Shown one piece after another: positions 8,644 through 18,400 of a stretch of DNA of 64,000 nucleotides. Origin of the DNA: Rhizobiaceae bacterium MnEN-MB40S. GTDB lineage: Bacteria > Pseudomonadota > Alphaproteobacteria > Rhizobiales > Rhizobiaceae. How positions within the stretch are numbered: position 1 is the stretch's first letter; each line of letters opens with the position of its first letter. The translations under genes and the position numbers were made by a program. The stretch lies in NCBI GenBank assembly GCA_024343425.1, contig BRLC01000025.1, positions 186,001 to 250,000 of the forward strand, given 5' to 3'. A model generated the notes under the pieces. That model saw nothing but the letters and a program-made list of their open reading frames with translations, searched no databases and was not told where the DNA came from.

Positions 8644-9240
8644 TTGCCACCAGGTATCACAGTTATGGCGTTTCGGAGTTTCAGATATGCGATAGTGGCG
8701 TCACTAGCCGTATTGGCTATAGCGCCATATGGCTGTAGCGGCTATCGCCCTGCTCCCGACGCGTTCCACGAAGCGGTGATCGAGCCCTACCGCCTTGGCG
8801 CGGGCGACGTTCTGCGCATCACCGTTTACGGCCAGGATGATCTCTCGAACACCTACACGGTCGATCAGGCTGGTTATATTGCCTTTCCCCTCGTTGGCGC
8901 CGTAAGCGCGCGCGGCCAGACGGCGCAGTCGCTCGAAGGCAAGATCGCCAGCGGCCTGCGCCAGGGCTTCCTGCGCGATCCCGACGTGACGGTGCAGGTG
9001 GACCGGCATCGCTCGATCTTCGTGATGGGCGAAGTCAACGCCGCCGGCCAATACACCTATGTCCCGGGAATGACCGTGCAGAATGCTATCGCAATCGCAG
9101 GCGGATATACCGTGCGGGCCAACCAGGCCAACGCCGATGTCACCCGGCAGGTCAATGGCGAAGTCATGACCGGTCGCGTGCCGATATCCGACCCGATCAT
9201 CGGCGGCGATACGATCTATATTCGCGAAAGACTGTTTTAA
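8644..9240 (+). CDS. polysaccharide export lipoprotein (Wza/ExoF-like, short form)
   Basis: Periplasmic/outer-membrane export protein of about 198 residues. A signal segment (VASLAVLAIAPYGCSG) suggests a lipidated cysteine although the lipobox is imperfect. The Poly_export domain follows (YRLGAGDVLRITVYGQDDLS onward), then one SLBB repeat (VFMGEVNAAGQYTY-like, IAIAGGYT). It lacks the C-terminal helix that forms the outer-membrane pore in E. coli Wza, as many alphaproteobacterial forms do. The start is uncertain: TTG 8644 has GGAG five bases ahead, while ATG 8665 gives a more usual signal peptide. Confidence 0.85.
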   Translation: MPPGITVMAFRSFRYAIVASLAVLAIAPYGCSGYRPAPDAFHEAVIEPYRLGAGDVLRITVYGQDDLSNTYTVDQAGYIAFPLVGAVSARGQTAQSLEGKIASGLRQGFLRDPDVTVQVDRHRSIFVMGEVNAAGQYTYVPGMTVQNAIAIAGGYTVRANQANADVTRQVNGEVMTGRVPISDPIIGGDTIYIRERLF

Positions 9241-9246
9241 ACGCCC

Positions 9247-10386
9247 ATGAATGGCGTCGACCGCCCCCTGAGGATCATTCACTGCTTTCGATCTCCGGTC
9301 GGCGGCATCTTCCGGCATGTCAGGGATCTCGCTCGCCATCACAGCGCCGCCGGCCACGAAGTCGGCATCGTCTGCGACAGCATTACGGGCGGGGCCCACG
9401 AGGACGCTCTCTTCGACACTATCAGGCCCATGCTGAAACTGGGGGTGACGCGCCTGCCGATGAGGCGCGCGATTACCCCGATAGACCTGTTCACCCTGTA
9501 CCGATACGGCCAGGTAATCGGCAACCTTCGACCGGACATTCTTCATGGACATGGGGCCAAGGGCGGCGCAGTGGCGCGCGTCATCGGCTCACGATTACGG
9601 GCGCAAGGGTCTCGCGTAGCCCGTCTTTATTCTCCGCATGGCGGGTCTTTGCACTATTCGCCGAAGACCCTGCATGGCCGCGCCTTCTTCGCGATCGAAC
9701 GCATGCTCGAACGTCGCACCGATCAGCTCATATTCGTGAGCCGCTACGAGCAAGAGACCTATTCCGAGAAAATCGGACCACCGCAGGCGCAGTGGCATGT
9801 GGTGCATAACGGAGTCTGCGAGGAAGAATTCGAACCCGTTTTTCCGGACAGCGACGCGGCTGATTTCCTGTTTATCGGCATGATGCGGAAACTGAAGGGA
9901 CCGGACCGGTTCATCGACGCCTTCGGCATGGCGGAGCGCCTTGTGGGCCGACCGCTGCGGGCCAGAATGGTGGGCGACGGTGAATCGTCCGACGCGTACA
10001 AGAAGACGATCATCCAGCGCGGATACGGCGCTCGGATCGCAATGTCGCCGGCCATGCCCGCAAGAAGCGCATTTCGCAAGGGACGCATCGTGGTGGTTCC
10101 CTCGCGCGCTGAATCCATGCCCTATATCGTTCTTGAAGCGCTCGCCGCCGGACGCCCCGTCATCGCCTCGCGAGTCGGCGGTATTCCGGAAGTCTTCGGC
10201 GCGGAGAGCCCGGCGCTGGTTCCGACCGACAGTATCGACCTGCTGGCGACGGCAATGTCAGAAGGGGTGAAAAACCCGGACCGCCTTGCCGCCGAAATGC
10301 CGGAAACCGAGGAATTTCGGACACGTTTCTCTTCCGCTGCAATGGCGGACCGGATATTGAATATTTACCAAGTCTGCAGTCTTTGA
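9247..10386 (+). CDS. glycosyltransferase family 4 protein
   Basis: A 379-residue GT-B fold transferase expected to add a sugar from a nucleotide donor to the lipid-linked repeat unit on the cytosolic face. The N-terminal acceptor side shows SPVGGIFRHVRDLA and HGHGAKGG. The GT4 donor site shows the EX7E motif (ESMPYIVLE) followed by ALAAGRPVIASRVGGIPEV near residues 290-315. It starts six bases after the exporter stop, so it is surely co-transcribed. Sugar specificity cannot be read from sequence. It is the only classical glycosyltransferase in the locus as seen here. Confidence 0.9.
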   Translation: MNGVDRPLRIIHCFRSPVGGIFRHVRDLARHHSAAGHEVGIVCDSITGGAHEDALFDTIRPMLKLGVTRLPMRRAITPIDLFTLYRYGQVIGNLRPDILHGHGAKGGAVARVIGSRLRAQGSRVARLYSPHGGSLHYSPKTLHGRAFFAIERMLERRTDQLIFVSRYEQETYSEKIGPPQAQWHVVHNGVCEEEFEPVFPDSDAADFLFIGMMRKLKGPDRFIDAFGMAERLVGRPLRARMVGDGESSDAYKKTIIQRGYGARIAMSPAMPARSAFRKGRIVVVPSRAESMPYIVLEALAAGRPVIASRVGGIPEVFGAESPALVPTDSIDLLATAMSEGVKNPDRLAAEMPETEEFRTRFSSAAMADRILNIYQVCSL

Positions 10387-10541
10387 CAGACGTTTGCCGC
10401 TAGCAGGCCCGCCCTCAACAAAAATTAAGGGCTCCCGTTTAATTTGAACGTACTTACCTGCTATCTGTGGTCGGTATCGATCACAGAAGGGAAACTACGC
10501 TGAATGCGCGGCGCGTCCGCCTTCCTGGAATTGCTTGAGAC

Positions 10542-12077
10542 ATGAATACCGATAGAATCCACGCTCAGGACGACGCGAAAGCGCCGGAACCGGTCATTGC
10601 TCCACTTGGCGAAGCGGACAAGGAGAAGGTGAAACGACTGGCTGCGCAGCTTTCGGCGCAACTTGGCGATGAAGGCGTTTCACCCGTCATCATGACGGGC
10701 TTGATACGTCTTGTGGATTTCTGCCTGCTGGCGCTCTCGGGACTTGCCATACAACTGATCTACGTCCTGCCGCGGTCCGGCTTCTCCTTCGGTTATCTGT
10801 TTACGATCCTTATGGGATCGGCGCTCGCCGTCCTCGCCTTTCAAATCGCGGACACCTATCAGATCCAGTCGCTGCGTTCTCCTCTGCGCAATGTACCGCG
10901 CATCATCGTCGGCTGGCTGATCGCGTTTTCCGCCATGGCGGTTCTGGCCTTCTTCCTGAAAATCGGCGCCAGTTTTTCCCGTGTCTGGTTCGGATCATGG
11001 TTTATTACCGGAATGGCCACGCTCGTCATCTGGCGCCATTTCGTGGCTTTCAGCATCCGCAGATGGGTGCGAGACGGCACGATGGAACGCAGGGCCATTA
11101 TCGTCGGCGGCGGCCAACCGGCGGAAAAGCTTATCCGCTCACTGGAGAAACAGCCGGAAAACGACGTCCGGATCTGCGGCATTTTCGATGACCGCGACAA
11201 CAGGCGTTCGCCGCCTATCGTCGCCGGATATCCGAAACTGGGCAACATCAGCGAACTGGTCGAATTCGCCAGGCTGGTGCGCATCGACATGCTGATCCTG
11301 ACATTGCCGCTGACGGCGGAAAAACGGGTCGCCCAGTTGCTCAAGAAGCTCTGGGTCCTGCCCGTCGACATACGCCTGGCCGCGCATTCCAGCGAATTGC
11401 GCTTTCGTCCCCGCGCCTACTCGTCCATCGGCACGGTGCAGTTGCTCGACCTTCTCGACCGGCCGATCACCGACTGGGATTCCGTCGCGAAACGGGCATT
11501 CGATATCTTTTTCAGCCTGCTGGGCATCCTGCTTTTGTGGCCGGTCATGCTGGGCGCCGCCATCGCCGTGAAGGCCACATCGCGCGGCCCCGTCATCTTC
11601 ACGCAGAAACGCCATGGCTTCAACAACGAGACCATCAACGTTCACAAATTCCGGTCCATGTATGTCGATCAGACGGACCCGACGGCGATCAGGCCGGTCA
11701 CCAAGGATGATCCGCGTGTGACGCCCGTCGGCCGTTTTTTAAGACGCACCTCGATCGACGAACTGCCGCAGTTCTTCAACGTGCTGAAGGGCGATCTTTC
11801 TCTCGTCGGACCCCGCCCGCACGCCGTGCACGCCCGATCGCACGACCGGATATTCAACGAGATCGTCGAGGAATATTTCGGGCGTCACAAGGTGAAGCCG
11901 GGCGTGACCGGCTGGGCCCAGATCAACGGCTGGCGGGGTGAGATAGACAGTGACGAGAAAATCCGCCAGCGCACGGCGTTCGATCTCTACTACATCGAAA
12001 ACTGGTCGCTGCTTTTCGACCTCAAGATTCTCTTCCTGACGCCCATCAATCTGATCAAGGGGGTCAACGCCTATTGA
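10542..12077 (+). CDS. undecaprenyl-phosphate sugar phosphotransferase (WcaJ/GumD type)
   Basis: Polytopic enzyme of 511 residues that transfers a sugar-1-phosphate, in relatives usually glucose or galactose, to undecaprenyl phosphate to start the repeat unit. Four helices lie at about 50-175, followed by a CoA-binding-like Rossmann domain (RRAIIVGGGQPAEKLIRSLE, about 182). The C-terminal catalytic bacterial sugar transferase domain starts near 315 (KRAFDIFFSLLGILLL). Hallmarks are HKFRSM, RRTSIDELPQ with the Asp-Glu pair, SLVGPRPH and KPGVTGWAQINGWRG. It overlaps the next gene by four bases. Confidence 0.93.
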   Translation: MNTDRIHAQDDAKAPEPVIAPLGEADKEKVKRLAAQLSAQLGDEGVSPVIMTGLIRLVDFCLLALSGLAIQLIYVLPRSGFSFGYLFTILMGSALAVLAFQIADTYQIQSLRSPLRNVPRIIVGWLIAFSAMAVLAFFLKIGASFSRVWFGSWFITGMATLVIWRHFVAFSIRRWVRDGTMERRAIIVGGGQPAEKLIRSLEKQPENDVRICGIFDDRDNRRSPPIVAGYPKLGNISELVEFARLVRIDMLILTLPLTAEKRVAQLLKKLWVLPVDIRLAAHSSELRFRPRAYSSIGTVQLLDLLDRPITDWDSVAKRAFDIFFSLLGILLLWPVMLGAAIAVKATSRGPVIFTQKRHGFNNETINVHKFRSMYVDQTDPTAIRPVTKDDPRVTPVGRFLRRTSIDELPQFFNVLKGDLSLVGPRPHAVHARSHDRIFNEIVEEYFGRHKVKPGVTGWAQINGWRGEIDSDEKIRQRTAFDLYYIENWSLLFDLKILFLTPINLIKGVNAY

Positions 12078-13309
12078 CGGCGGCTGCTTCCATACCAGCC
12101 CGACGTTTCGTCCTCAGGATAAATCCGGCGAAGGCGTTTATCGGACTGGGCGCGTTCCTGTCCGGCTTCGTCATCAACGAACCGGCGCCCTACGAACTCT
12201 ACATGTCGGCGCTGATCGGCGTCTGGTTCATCCTTGGACTGAGGATCACCGCCAACGCGGCGTCGCTGCTGGCTCTCCTTGTGTTTTTCAATGTAGGCGG
12301 CCTGCTCTCGCTGACTACAATGGCGGAGCTTGATTTCGACGCCGCCCTGTACATGGCCGTATCGTTGTTTCTGGCGCTGTCGGCGGTCTTCTTCGCCGCC
12401 ATCATCGAACAGGACGAAAGCCGGCTTGCAACCATCTTCTACGCCTATCTCGCCGGCGCGCTGGTTACTGCGACCATTGGCATCGCCGCCTATTTCTATC
12501 TGATCCCGGGCAGCGAAGCCTTCATTCTCTACGATCGCGCCAAGGGCACGTTTCAGGACCCCAATGTGTTCGGGCCGTTTCTGATCCTGCCAATCGTCTT
12601 CCTCCTGCACTCGATCCTGTCCGGGCCGCTCTTGGCAGCGCCTTTGCGGATAGCCGCCTTTCTTGTTCTGAGTTTCGGCGTCTTCCTCTCGTTTTCACGC
12701 GCGGCATGGGGCCTCTACTTCCTGTCCGTCGCCCTGTTGATCCTGTTGATGCTCCTCAAGGAAAACGCCCCCGCCTTCAGAATGAAAATCATCGGGCTGA
12801 GCGTCGCCGGACTGGGCCTCGTCGTCGTGGCGCTCGTCATCGCACTCCAGTTCGAACAGGTCTCGAGCCTGTTCGCCGACCGCGCGCAACTGGTGCAATC
12901 CTATGACACCGCCGTTTACGGACGCTTTGCCCGGCACGGCATCGGATTTTACATGGCCATGGAGCATCCGCTCGGCATCGGGCCGGTGGTCTTCGGCACG
13001 ATCTATGGGGAAGACACCCACAACATCTGGCTGAAAGCGTTGCTGGACTATGGCTGGATCGGTTTCGCCTCCTATTTCACGCTGATCGCCCTAACCCTCG
13101 CCGTCGGGTTCAAATGCCTGTTGCGGGACCGGACCTGGCAGCCCTTCCTGCTGTGCGCCTATGTCGTTTTTGTTGGGCATGTCCTGATCGGCACGGTCAT
13201 CGATACGGACCACTGGCGTCACTTCTACCTGATCCTCGGACTGATCTGGGGTTGCTTCGGGCTGGAACGGCGTTATCAGCGTGAACGCTCAGAAAGCGCT
13301 CCCGAATAA
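12074..13309 (+). CDS. Wzy-like polysaccharide polymerase / O-antigen ligase family
   Basis: A 411-residue inner-membrane protein with about ten hydrophobic segments. The periplasmic loop conserved in the Wzy_C/O-antigen ligase family is visible near residues 315-335 (DTHNIWLKALLDYGWIGF), as is FARHGIGFYMAMEHPLGIGP before it. It should polymerise lipid-linked repeat units at the periplasmic face. The TTG start overlaps the stop of the phosphotransferase (TTGA), which supports translational coupling. Ligase and polymerase cannot be told apart by sequence, but the context favours polymerase. Confidence 0.85.
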   Translation: MTAAASIPARRFVLRINPAKAFIGLGAFLSGFVINEPAPYELYMSALIGVWFILGLRITANAASLLALLVFFNVGGLLSLTTMAELDFDAALYMAVSLFLALSAVFFAAIIEQDESRLATIFYAYLAGALVTATIGIAAYFYLIPGSEAFILYDRAKGTFQDPNVFGPFLILPIVFLLHSILSGPLLAAPLRIAAFLVLSFGVFLSFSRAAWGLYFLSVALLILLMLLKENAPAFRMKIIGLSVAGLGLVVVALVIALQFEQVSSLFADRAQLVQSYDTAVYGRFARHGIGFYMAMEHPLGIGPVVFGTIYGEDTHNIWLKALLDYGWIGFASYFTLIALTLAVGFKCLLRDRTWQPFLLCAYVVFVGHVLIGTVIDTDHWRHFYLILGLIWGCFGLERRYQRERSESAPE

Positions 13310-13366
13310 CTTATTGTTTTTATTATTTTTTATAAAATTCCATGCCAATTTCATGCGAAAACGAGA

Positions 13367-13543
13367 TCTGGCTTTGTTTCGGGATTTGGGATTCATCGCC
13401 AATTCTGGCTTTGTTTCGGGAAACAGGTTCAAGGCGTTCGGGTTTGTTTTGGGAATTGGCGTTCGAGACCTTTGGCTTCGTTTCGGGAATCCGGATTTTA
13501 CGCAGTCTGGCTTTGTTTCGGTAAATCTGGCTTTGTTTCGGGA
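13367..13543. repeat. six-copy interspersed 18-bp repeat array
   Basis: The unit TCTGGCTTTGTTTCGGGA occurs at about 13367, 13404, 13438, 13471, 13506 and 13526. Three copies (13367, 13404, 13526) are exact and the others carry one to a few changes (for example TCGGGTTTGTTTTGGGA and TTTGGCTTCGTTTCGGGA). Start-to-start spacing is 37, 34, 33, 35 and 20 bp. Several copies continue into GGGAATCCG or GGGAATT. The unit has no dyad symmetry. The array fills most of the 374-bp gap between the polymerase gene and ade, after a T/A-rich stretch at 13308-13340. Confidence 0.85.
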
Positions 13544-13683
13544 ATCCGCGTTTTCAGGCATCAAGCGCATGGCGGCAGGCAAATTCCAACGCCCTTCTTG
13601 TAGCACAGACGAGCGGGAAATGCAGCAACAATGTTCTTCTTCCGTTCTTCCGCGGGCGCATTGGTCAAAACTGATTATGAAAT

Positions 13684-15420
13684 CTAACCGGCGTCTTCAG
13701 CAGGCTCCCGGATCAGTTCGAAACGGTCGACGTCGAACATGCCGCGGTCGGTGATCTTCAGGTGCGGAATGACCGGCAGCGGCAGGAAGGCGACCTGGAG
13801 GAACGGCTCCTCAAGCACCGTGCCGAGCGCGTACGCGGCCTCTCTCAGTTTTTTCAGACTGTCATAGACCGTCTCGTAGGGCTCAAGGCTCATCAGACCG
13901 GCAACGGGAAGACTGATCTCGGCTTTGACTTCGCCGTCTTCGACCACCGCGAAACCGCCCTCGATCTCGCCCAGCCGATTGGCCGCGACAGCCATGTCGC
14001 GCTCGTTGGTTCCGACGATGCACAGATTGTGGCTGTCGTGACCCAGGGTTGACGCGATCGCCCCTTTCTTGAGGCCGAAGCCATGCACGAAGCCGACGCT
14101 GATATTGCTGTTTTTTCCGTGCCGCTCGATGACCGCGACCTTGAGCGCATCCTGTTCGAAATCAATCTGCGGCCTGCTGTCTTCGACAGGCAGGTCCATT
14201 TCCAGATGCTCGGTAATGATCTTGCCAGGAATGACGCCGATGACCGGCGTGGTTCCGTTCGTCTGATGAGCCTTCAGATCTTCCGCTGAGACAGGCTTAA
14301 TGTGAACGCTGTTGCGCCCCACCGGCGGAACGAGCTTGCGGGCCGCAAACAGCGCCTCATCGACCAGTCGGCCGGCGCAGACGACTTGATCGACATCGCA
14401 GGTCTCCAGATCGTTGAGGATCACGATATCCGCCCGCCAGCCAGGAGCGATCAGTCCGCGATCCCGCAGCGTATGGGCCTGGGCGCCCGACAGGCTGGCG
14501 GCGCGATAGATCGCCAGCGGCTCGACGCCGGCCGCGATCGCCGTGCGGATCATGTAATCGATATGTCCGTGTTCGCCGATGTCGAGCGGATTGCGATCGT
14601 CCGTGCACAGGGCGATGAACGGTGAATTGCGCTCCGTAATGATCGGCATCAGCGCAGCGAGATCCTTCGAAACCGACCCCTCGCGCACGAAGACACGCAT
14701 GCCCTTCTGCAACTTTTCAAGCGCCTCTTCCGCCGTCGTCACCTCGTGATCGGTGCGAATGCCGGCGGACAAATATCCGTTGAGGTCGAGTCCGCGCAAT
14801 TGCGGGGCGTGGCCGTCGATTGGAGCGTCCGAGAACGCCGCCAGTTTTTCCAGGCAGACCGGATCCTTTGCGAGCACGCCCGGATAATTCATCATTTCGG
14901 CGAGCCCGAGCACCTTCGGGTGGTTTCTCAGCGCTTCCAGGTCATGAACGTCGAGCGATGCGCCGGAGGTCTCGAAAGCGGTCGCCGGAACGCAACTGCT
15001 GAGCTGGATGCGGATATCCATGATCGTGTTTTCGGCGCAGGCCTGAAAATAGCGGATACCCTCGGCGCCGATGACGTTGGCGATCTCATGCGGATCACAG
15101 ACCGCCGTTGTGACGCCGCGCGGCAGCACGCAGCGGTCGAACTCGAACGGCGTTACGGCCGACGATTCAATATGCAAATGTGTATCCACGAATCCCGGAA
15201 CGACGGTTTTGCCGGTGATGTCGATTTCCGTCACGCCGGCATAATCGCCGCATGTGCCGACGATCACATCGCCGCAAATCGCGATATCTGTGTGAATGAA
15301 CGCGCCGGTGACAAGGTCGAATATCGCGCCGCCCTTCAGAACCAGATCGGCCTTTTCAACCCCTCTGCCCTGGTCAATACGACGCGCAAGCGTATCCATC
15401 ATGTCCCCACACCCAATCAA
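13684..15420 (-). CDS. ade: adenine deaminase
   Basis: Amidohydrolase-fold enzyme of 578 residues that converts adenine to hypoxanthine plus ammonia for purine salvage. The metal site [12 protein letters not shown] (about residue 76-87), CDPHEIAN (near 109-116) and the C-terminal adenine-deaminase domain ([20 protein letters not shown] and [15 protein letters not shown]) are all visible. ATG 15420 and the internal ATGs at 15402 and 15399 are all possible starts. It lies 25 bp after tamB on the same strand and may be read from the tam transcript. Confidence 0.95.
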   Translation of the reverse strand: MIGCGDMMDTLARRIDQGRGVEKADLVLKGGAIFDLVTGAFIHTDIAICGDVIVGTCGDYAGVTEIDITGKTVVPGFVDTHLHIESSAVTPFEFDRCVLPRGVTTAVCDPHEIANVIGAEGIRYFQACAENTIMDIRIQLSSCVPATAFETSGASLDVHDLEALRNHPKVLGLAEMMNYPGVLAKDPVCLEKLAAFSDAPIDGHAPQLRGLDLNGYLSAGIRTDHEVTTAEEALEKLQKGMRVFVREGSVSKDLAALMPIITERNSPFIALCTDDRNPLDIGEHGHIDYMIRTAIAAGVEPLAIYRAASLSGAQAHTLRDRGLIAPGWRADIVILNDLETCDVDQVVCAGRLVDEALFAARKLVPPVGRNSVHIKPVSAEDLKAHQTNGTTPVIGVIPGKIITEHLEMDLPVEDSRPQIDFEQDALKVAVIERHGKNSNISVGFVHGFGLKKGAIASTLGHDSHNLCIVGTNERDMAVAANRLGEIEGGFAVVEDGEVKAEISLPVAGLMSLEPYETVYDSLKKLREAAYALGTVLEEPFLQVAFLPLPVIPHLKITDRGMFDVDRFELIREPAEDAG

Positions 15421-15444
15421 TCGGCGATGCCTGCTCCGGCCCGT

Positions 15445-18400
15445 CTACTTGTAATCCCGCTCATAGAAAATGCCGGCCTTTGTGTTGCCGTCGATCCCGG
15501 CTTCCCCGCGCAGCTTGAGATGATCCGTCAGTTCGACATCGATGCGCACGCGCCCCGAGTCCCCTGTCAGCCCCTTCTCGACATTGAGATAGGTCCTGTC
15601 GTTCAGATAGCGTCCGATGCCGACGGTCGTCTCACCGTCGGCTCCCCCGGACTGAATATCGATATCATCCAGTCCGGTAAAATTGCGCAGGCTTCCAAAC
15701 AGGCCGCCGCCACCGCCGGCTCCGCTGATTTCGGCGATCGCTCCGGCCAGCTGCGCGATCTGGATCGCGGACAGATTGGAAACGCCCTTGCCGAAGAACA
15801 ACTGGGCGAGCACTTCGTCCTGAGGCATCTCCGGGCTCGACGAGAACGTAATCTGCGGCGACGAAGCAGTTCCATCGACATTGACCGAGAAGGTGACGCC
15901 GCCCTGGGTCGTTGCGGTCTCGAAATCAAGCGTGGGATCGAGTGGGCCTGTGAAGATGATCTTGCCATGATCGAAGTCGAAACGCTTTGTCAGGACGTTG
16001 ATGCGGCCGCGCACCATTTCAAAATCACCCGTGGCGCGCGGATTGCCGACCGAGCCGACCACCTCGATATTGCCGCGAAACTCCGCATCCATGCCGCGCC
16101 CACGCAGGAATATCCGTCCCGGAGCGTTGACCGTCAGATCAAGCTGCAAACCGCCCGTATCGTCGCTGCTCGAACTCGAACTGCCGCCGCCGGTGATTTC
16201 CTGTGTCTGCCGGGCGACAGCCGCAGGCGGATTGATGTGTTTGACGTCGACCAGCGGAATGGATGACGGCAGCGTGTCGGGCACGGTGATGTCCATGCGC
16301 CTGATATCGACGGTCCCGTCCAGCGCTCCAGTGGTGGCGACCGGCCCGTTTATGTGCATCTTCGCATCAAACTCGGCCGTGACGATCTCCCCGTCGGAAT
16401 AGACACCGTCGTCAAGCGACACCTGAATGTCGGCTGGAAAGCCTGCGCCGGCGTCCAGATCGACATAGCCCGAACCGGATATCTTGCCGTTCTGGCCCAG
16501 CCGTCCGGACAGGCTGCTGATCGTCGCTCGAGCCGCGGTGAAATCAATCGTGGTCGCTATGTCACGGATTACGAGTTGGGCGGTGTCCTCGATAAACGTC
16601 GCTCCGCTTGTCGATATCTGGCCGCTGAGGTTGGGATTGGCCGCCGAACCCGACACGGACAACGATACGTTGGCGACGCCATTCAACTGTACGCCGGACG
16701 ACGCCAGCGCCAGTCCGGCGAATGCAAACGGGGCGGCGCCCTGCAGGCTGATATCGAGCTGAGGCGAGTCGCCACTGAGATTGACGCTGCCATTGGCGTT
16801 CAGTTCAAGCCCGCCCCCAAAGGCGCGGCTGGTCGTGTTCAAAACCATGCCAGCGAATGTGCCGGAGGAATCGATAGAAAGCGCGGGCGCCTGTATGGAA
16901 CGGGTGATTTCGGTAGAGAGGCTTTCGACATTTACCTGATAATCCACCGTCGGATCGGACGAAGCGCCGGTGATCTTCGCAGTGGCGCTGAGCGTTCCCT
17001 GAGGCCCCATGCCGGTTGCCGCGACATTGTCGATGATCGACAACGGCAGCCGCTCGATCTTGACGTCCACTGCCAGTTGATCGCCGGCCGTGCCGCTGAT
17101 AGTCGCTGTGCCTTGTCCGATCTGCAGCGCGATCTCCGGCAGTTGCGTCGTCTCGCCGGTGATGCGGATCTCGATCGGCTGGGTCAGGTTCAGTGGAATG
17201 TTCGAATAGGTTCCTTTCGCTTCATCGAGCGCAATCGTCGTCACGTTGTCGACCATCGAGACCCAGCCCGAAACACGCACGGGAGAATCCGCCACATTGG
17301 CGCTGATGCTCAGCGGCATCTTGTCGAGATCGCCGGAAGCCTTGATCACAGCGTCGGTGATTTTCTGGCCTTGCGCGTCAATCTGCCCGGCCCGGACGTC
17401 GGCCAGCATGCCAAGTCCGTCCGGCAGAACCGAGACATTGAGATCGGCCGTCATGCTCTGGACGACAACGCCGGCTGCGTCGAGCCTGTCGGTGCTGAAT
17501 TTGGCGTTGACGGTCTGGCGGGAATCATTGTCGGCAAAAACGACTTTGCCTGTCAGCTTGCCTGCGAGATCGTCGCGCAGCATCAACGGCGCGAGTTCTT
17601 CAAGCGAAGTGACGTCGACATCGAGTTCGCCGGTCACCACGCCATCCGCGTTCGGCTGCAAGCCGCCGCTGGCCGTCACACCCGGAATGTCCACTTTCAG
17701 ATTGCTGATCAGCGGTATCGGTCCGGAGCCGCGACTGACATCGGCGACGATGGACAAAGGCTGTTCGTTGTAACGGCCATCGAGCTTGATATCGGCGGCA
17801 AGATCCGAAACCGCGTTCCTGCCCTGCGCCGTGAGAACGAGATTTTCGAGCGCATTTTCCAGAACAACGACATCGCGCCCGCGGGCCGTGATCTCGAATG
17901 ACGGATCTTCCGGAGAGCCGCTCAGACGGACGTCGGCCTGCACCGAACCGGCGACATCGGCATTGAGAGCCGAAAGGTCCCGCAGCGCGACGTCTCCGTC
18001 AAATTCGAGAGCTGATGAGGAAAGCTGACCCTTGCCGCCAAGCATCAGATTGCCGCTCTTGACGTCCAGATTGCTGAAACTCAGCAGCCCTTCGCCGTTG
18101 CGCGCCAGATTTCCCGATATGTCCAGCGCCTGACCGCCGAACAACTGGCGGGCAAGCCCCTCCTTCTGCGCGGGAACATTGGCCCTGAGAGCAAGCGAAA
18201 GCGAGAGGTCCGCCAGATCGACGTCGCCCTTGAGAGCGCCCCTGACCTGGTTGAGCGCGAACTGAATATCCTGAAGGTCCAGCCTGTCGCCATTCAGGTT
18301 CGCCTGGAGCGTCATGCTGGCGGGACCATCCACGAGATCCGCGACGTCCGCCTGCCCCGAATTGAGAGAACCGATATCGAGTTTGACAACGGCGGAACCC

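Noticed and set aside
13367..13543. CRISPR array
   Set aside because: The repeats are only 18 bp, partly degenerate, and the gaps between them are 2-19 bp, too short and irregular for spacers. No cas genes are present.
13281..13754. Open frames across the repeat array on both strands (157 codons plus, 105 codons minus)
   Set aside because: The frames are a by-product of the repeat unit lacking stops. They have no ribosome-binding site, the plus frame starts inside the polymerase gene, and composition is unlike neighbouring proteins.
14746..17901. Two long plus-strand frames (about 500 codons each) opposite ade and tamB
   Set aside because: They mirror codon-position G+C of the real genes on the minus strand, have no recognisable domain and are rich in Arg and His as antisense shadows are.
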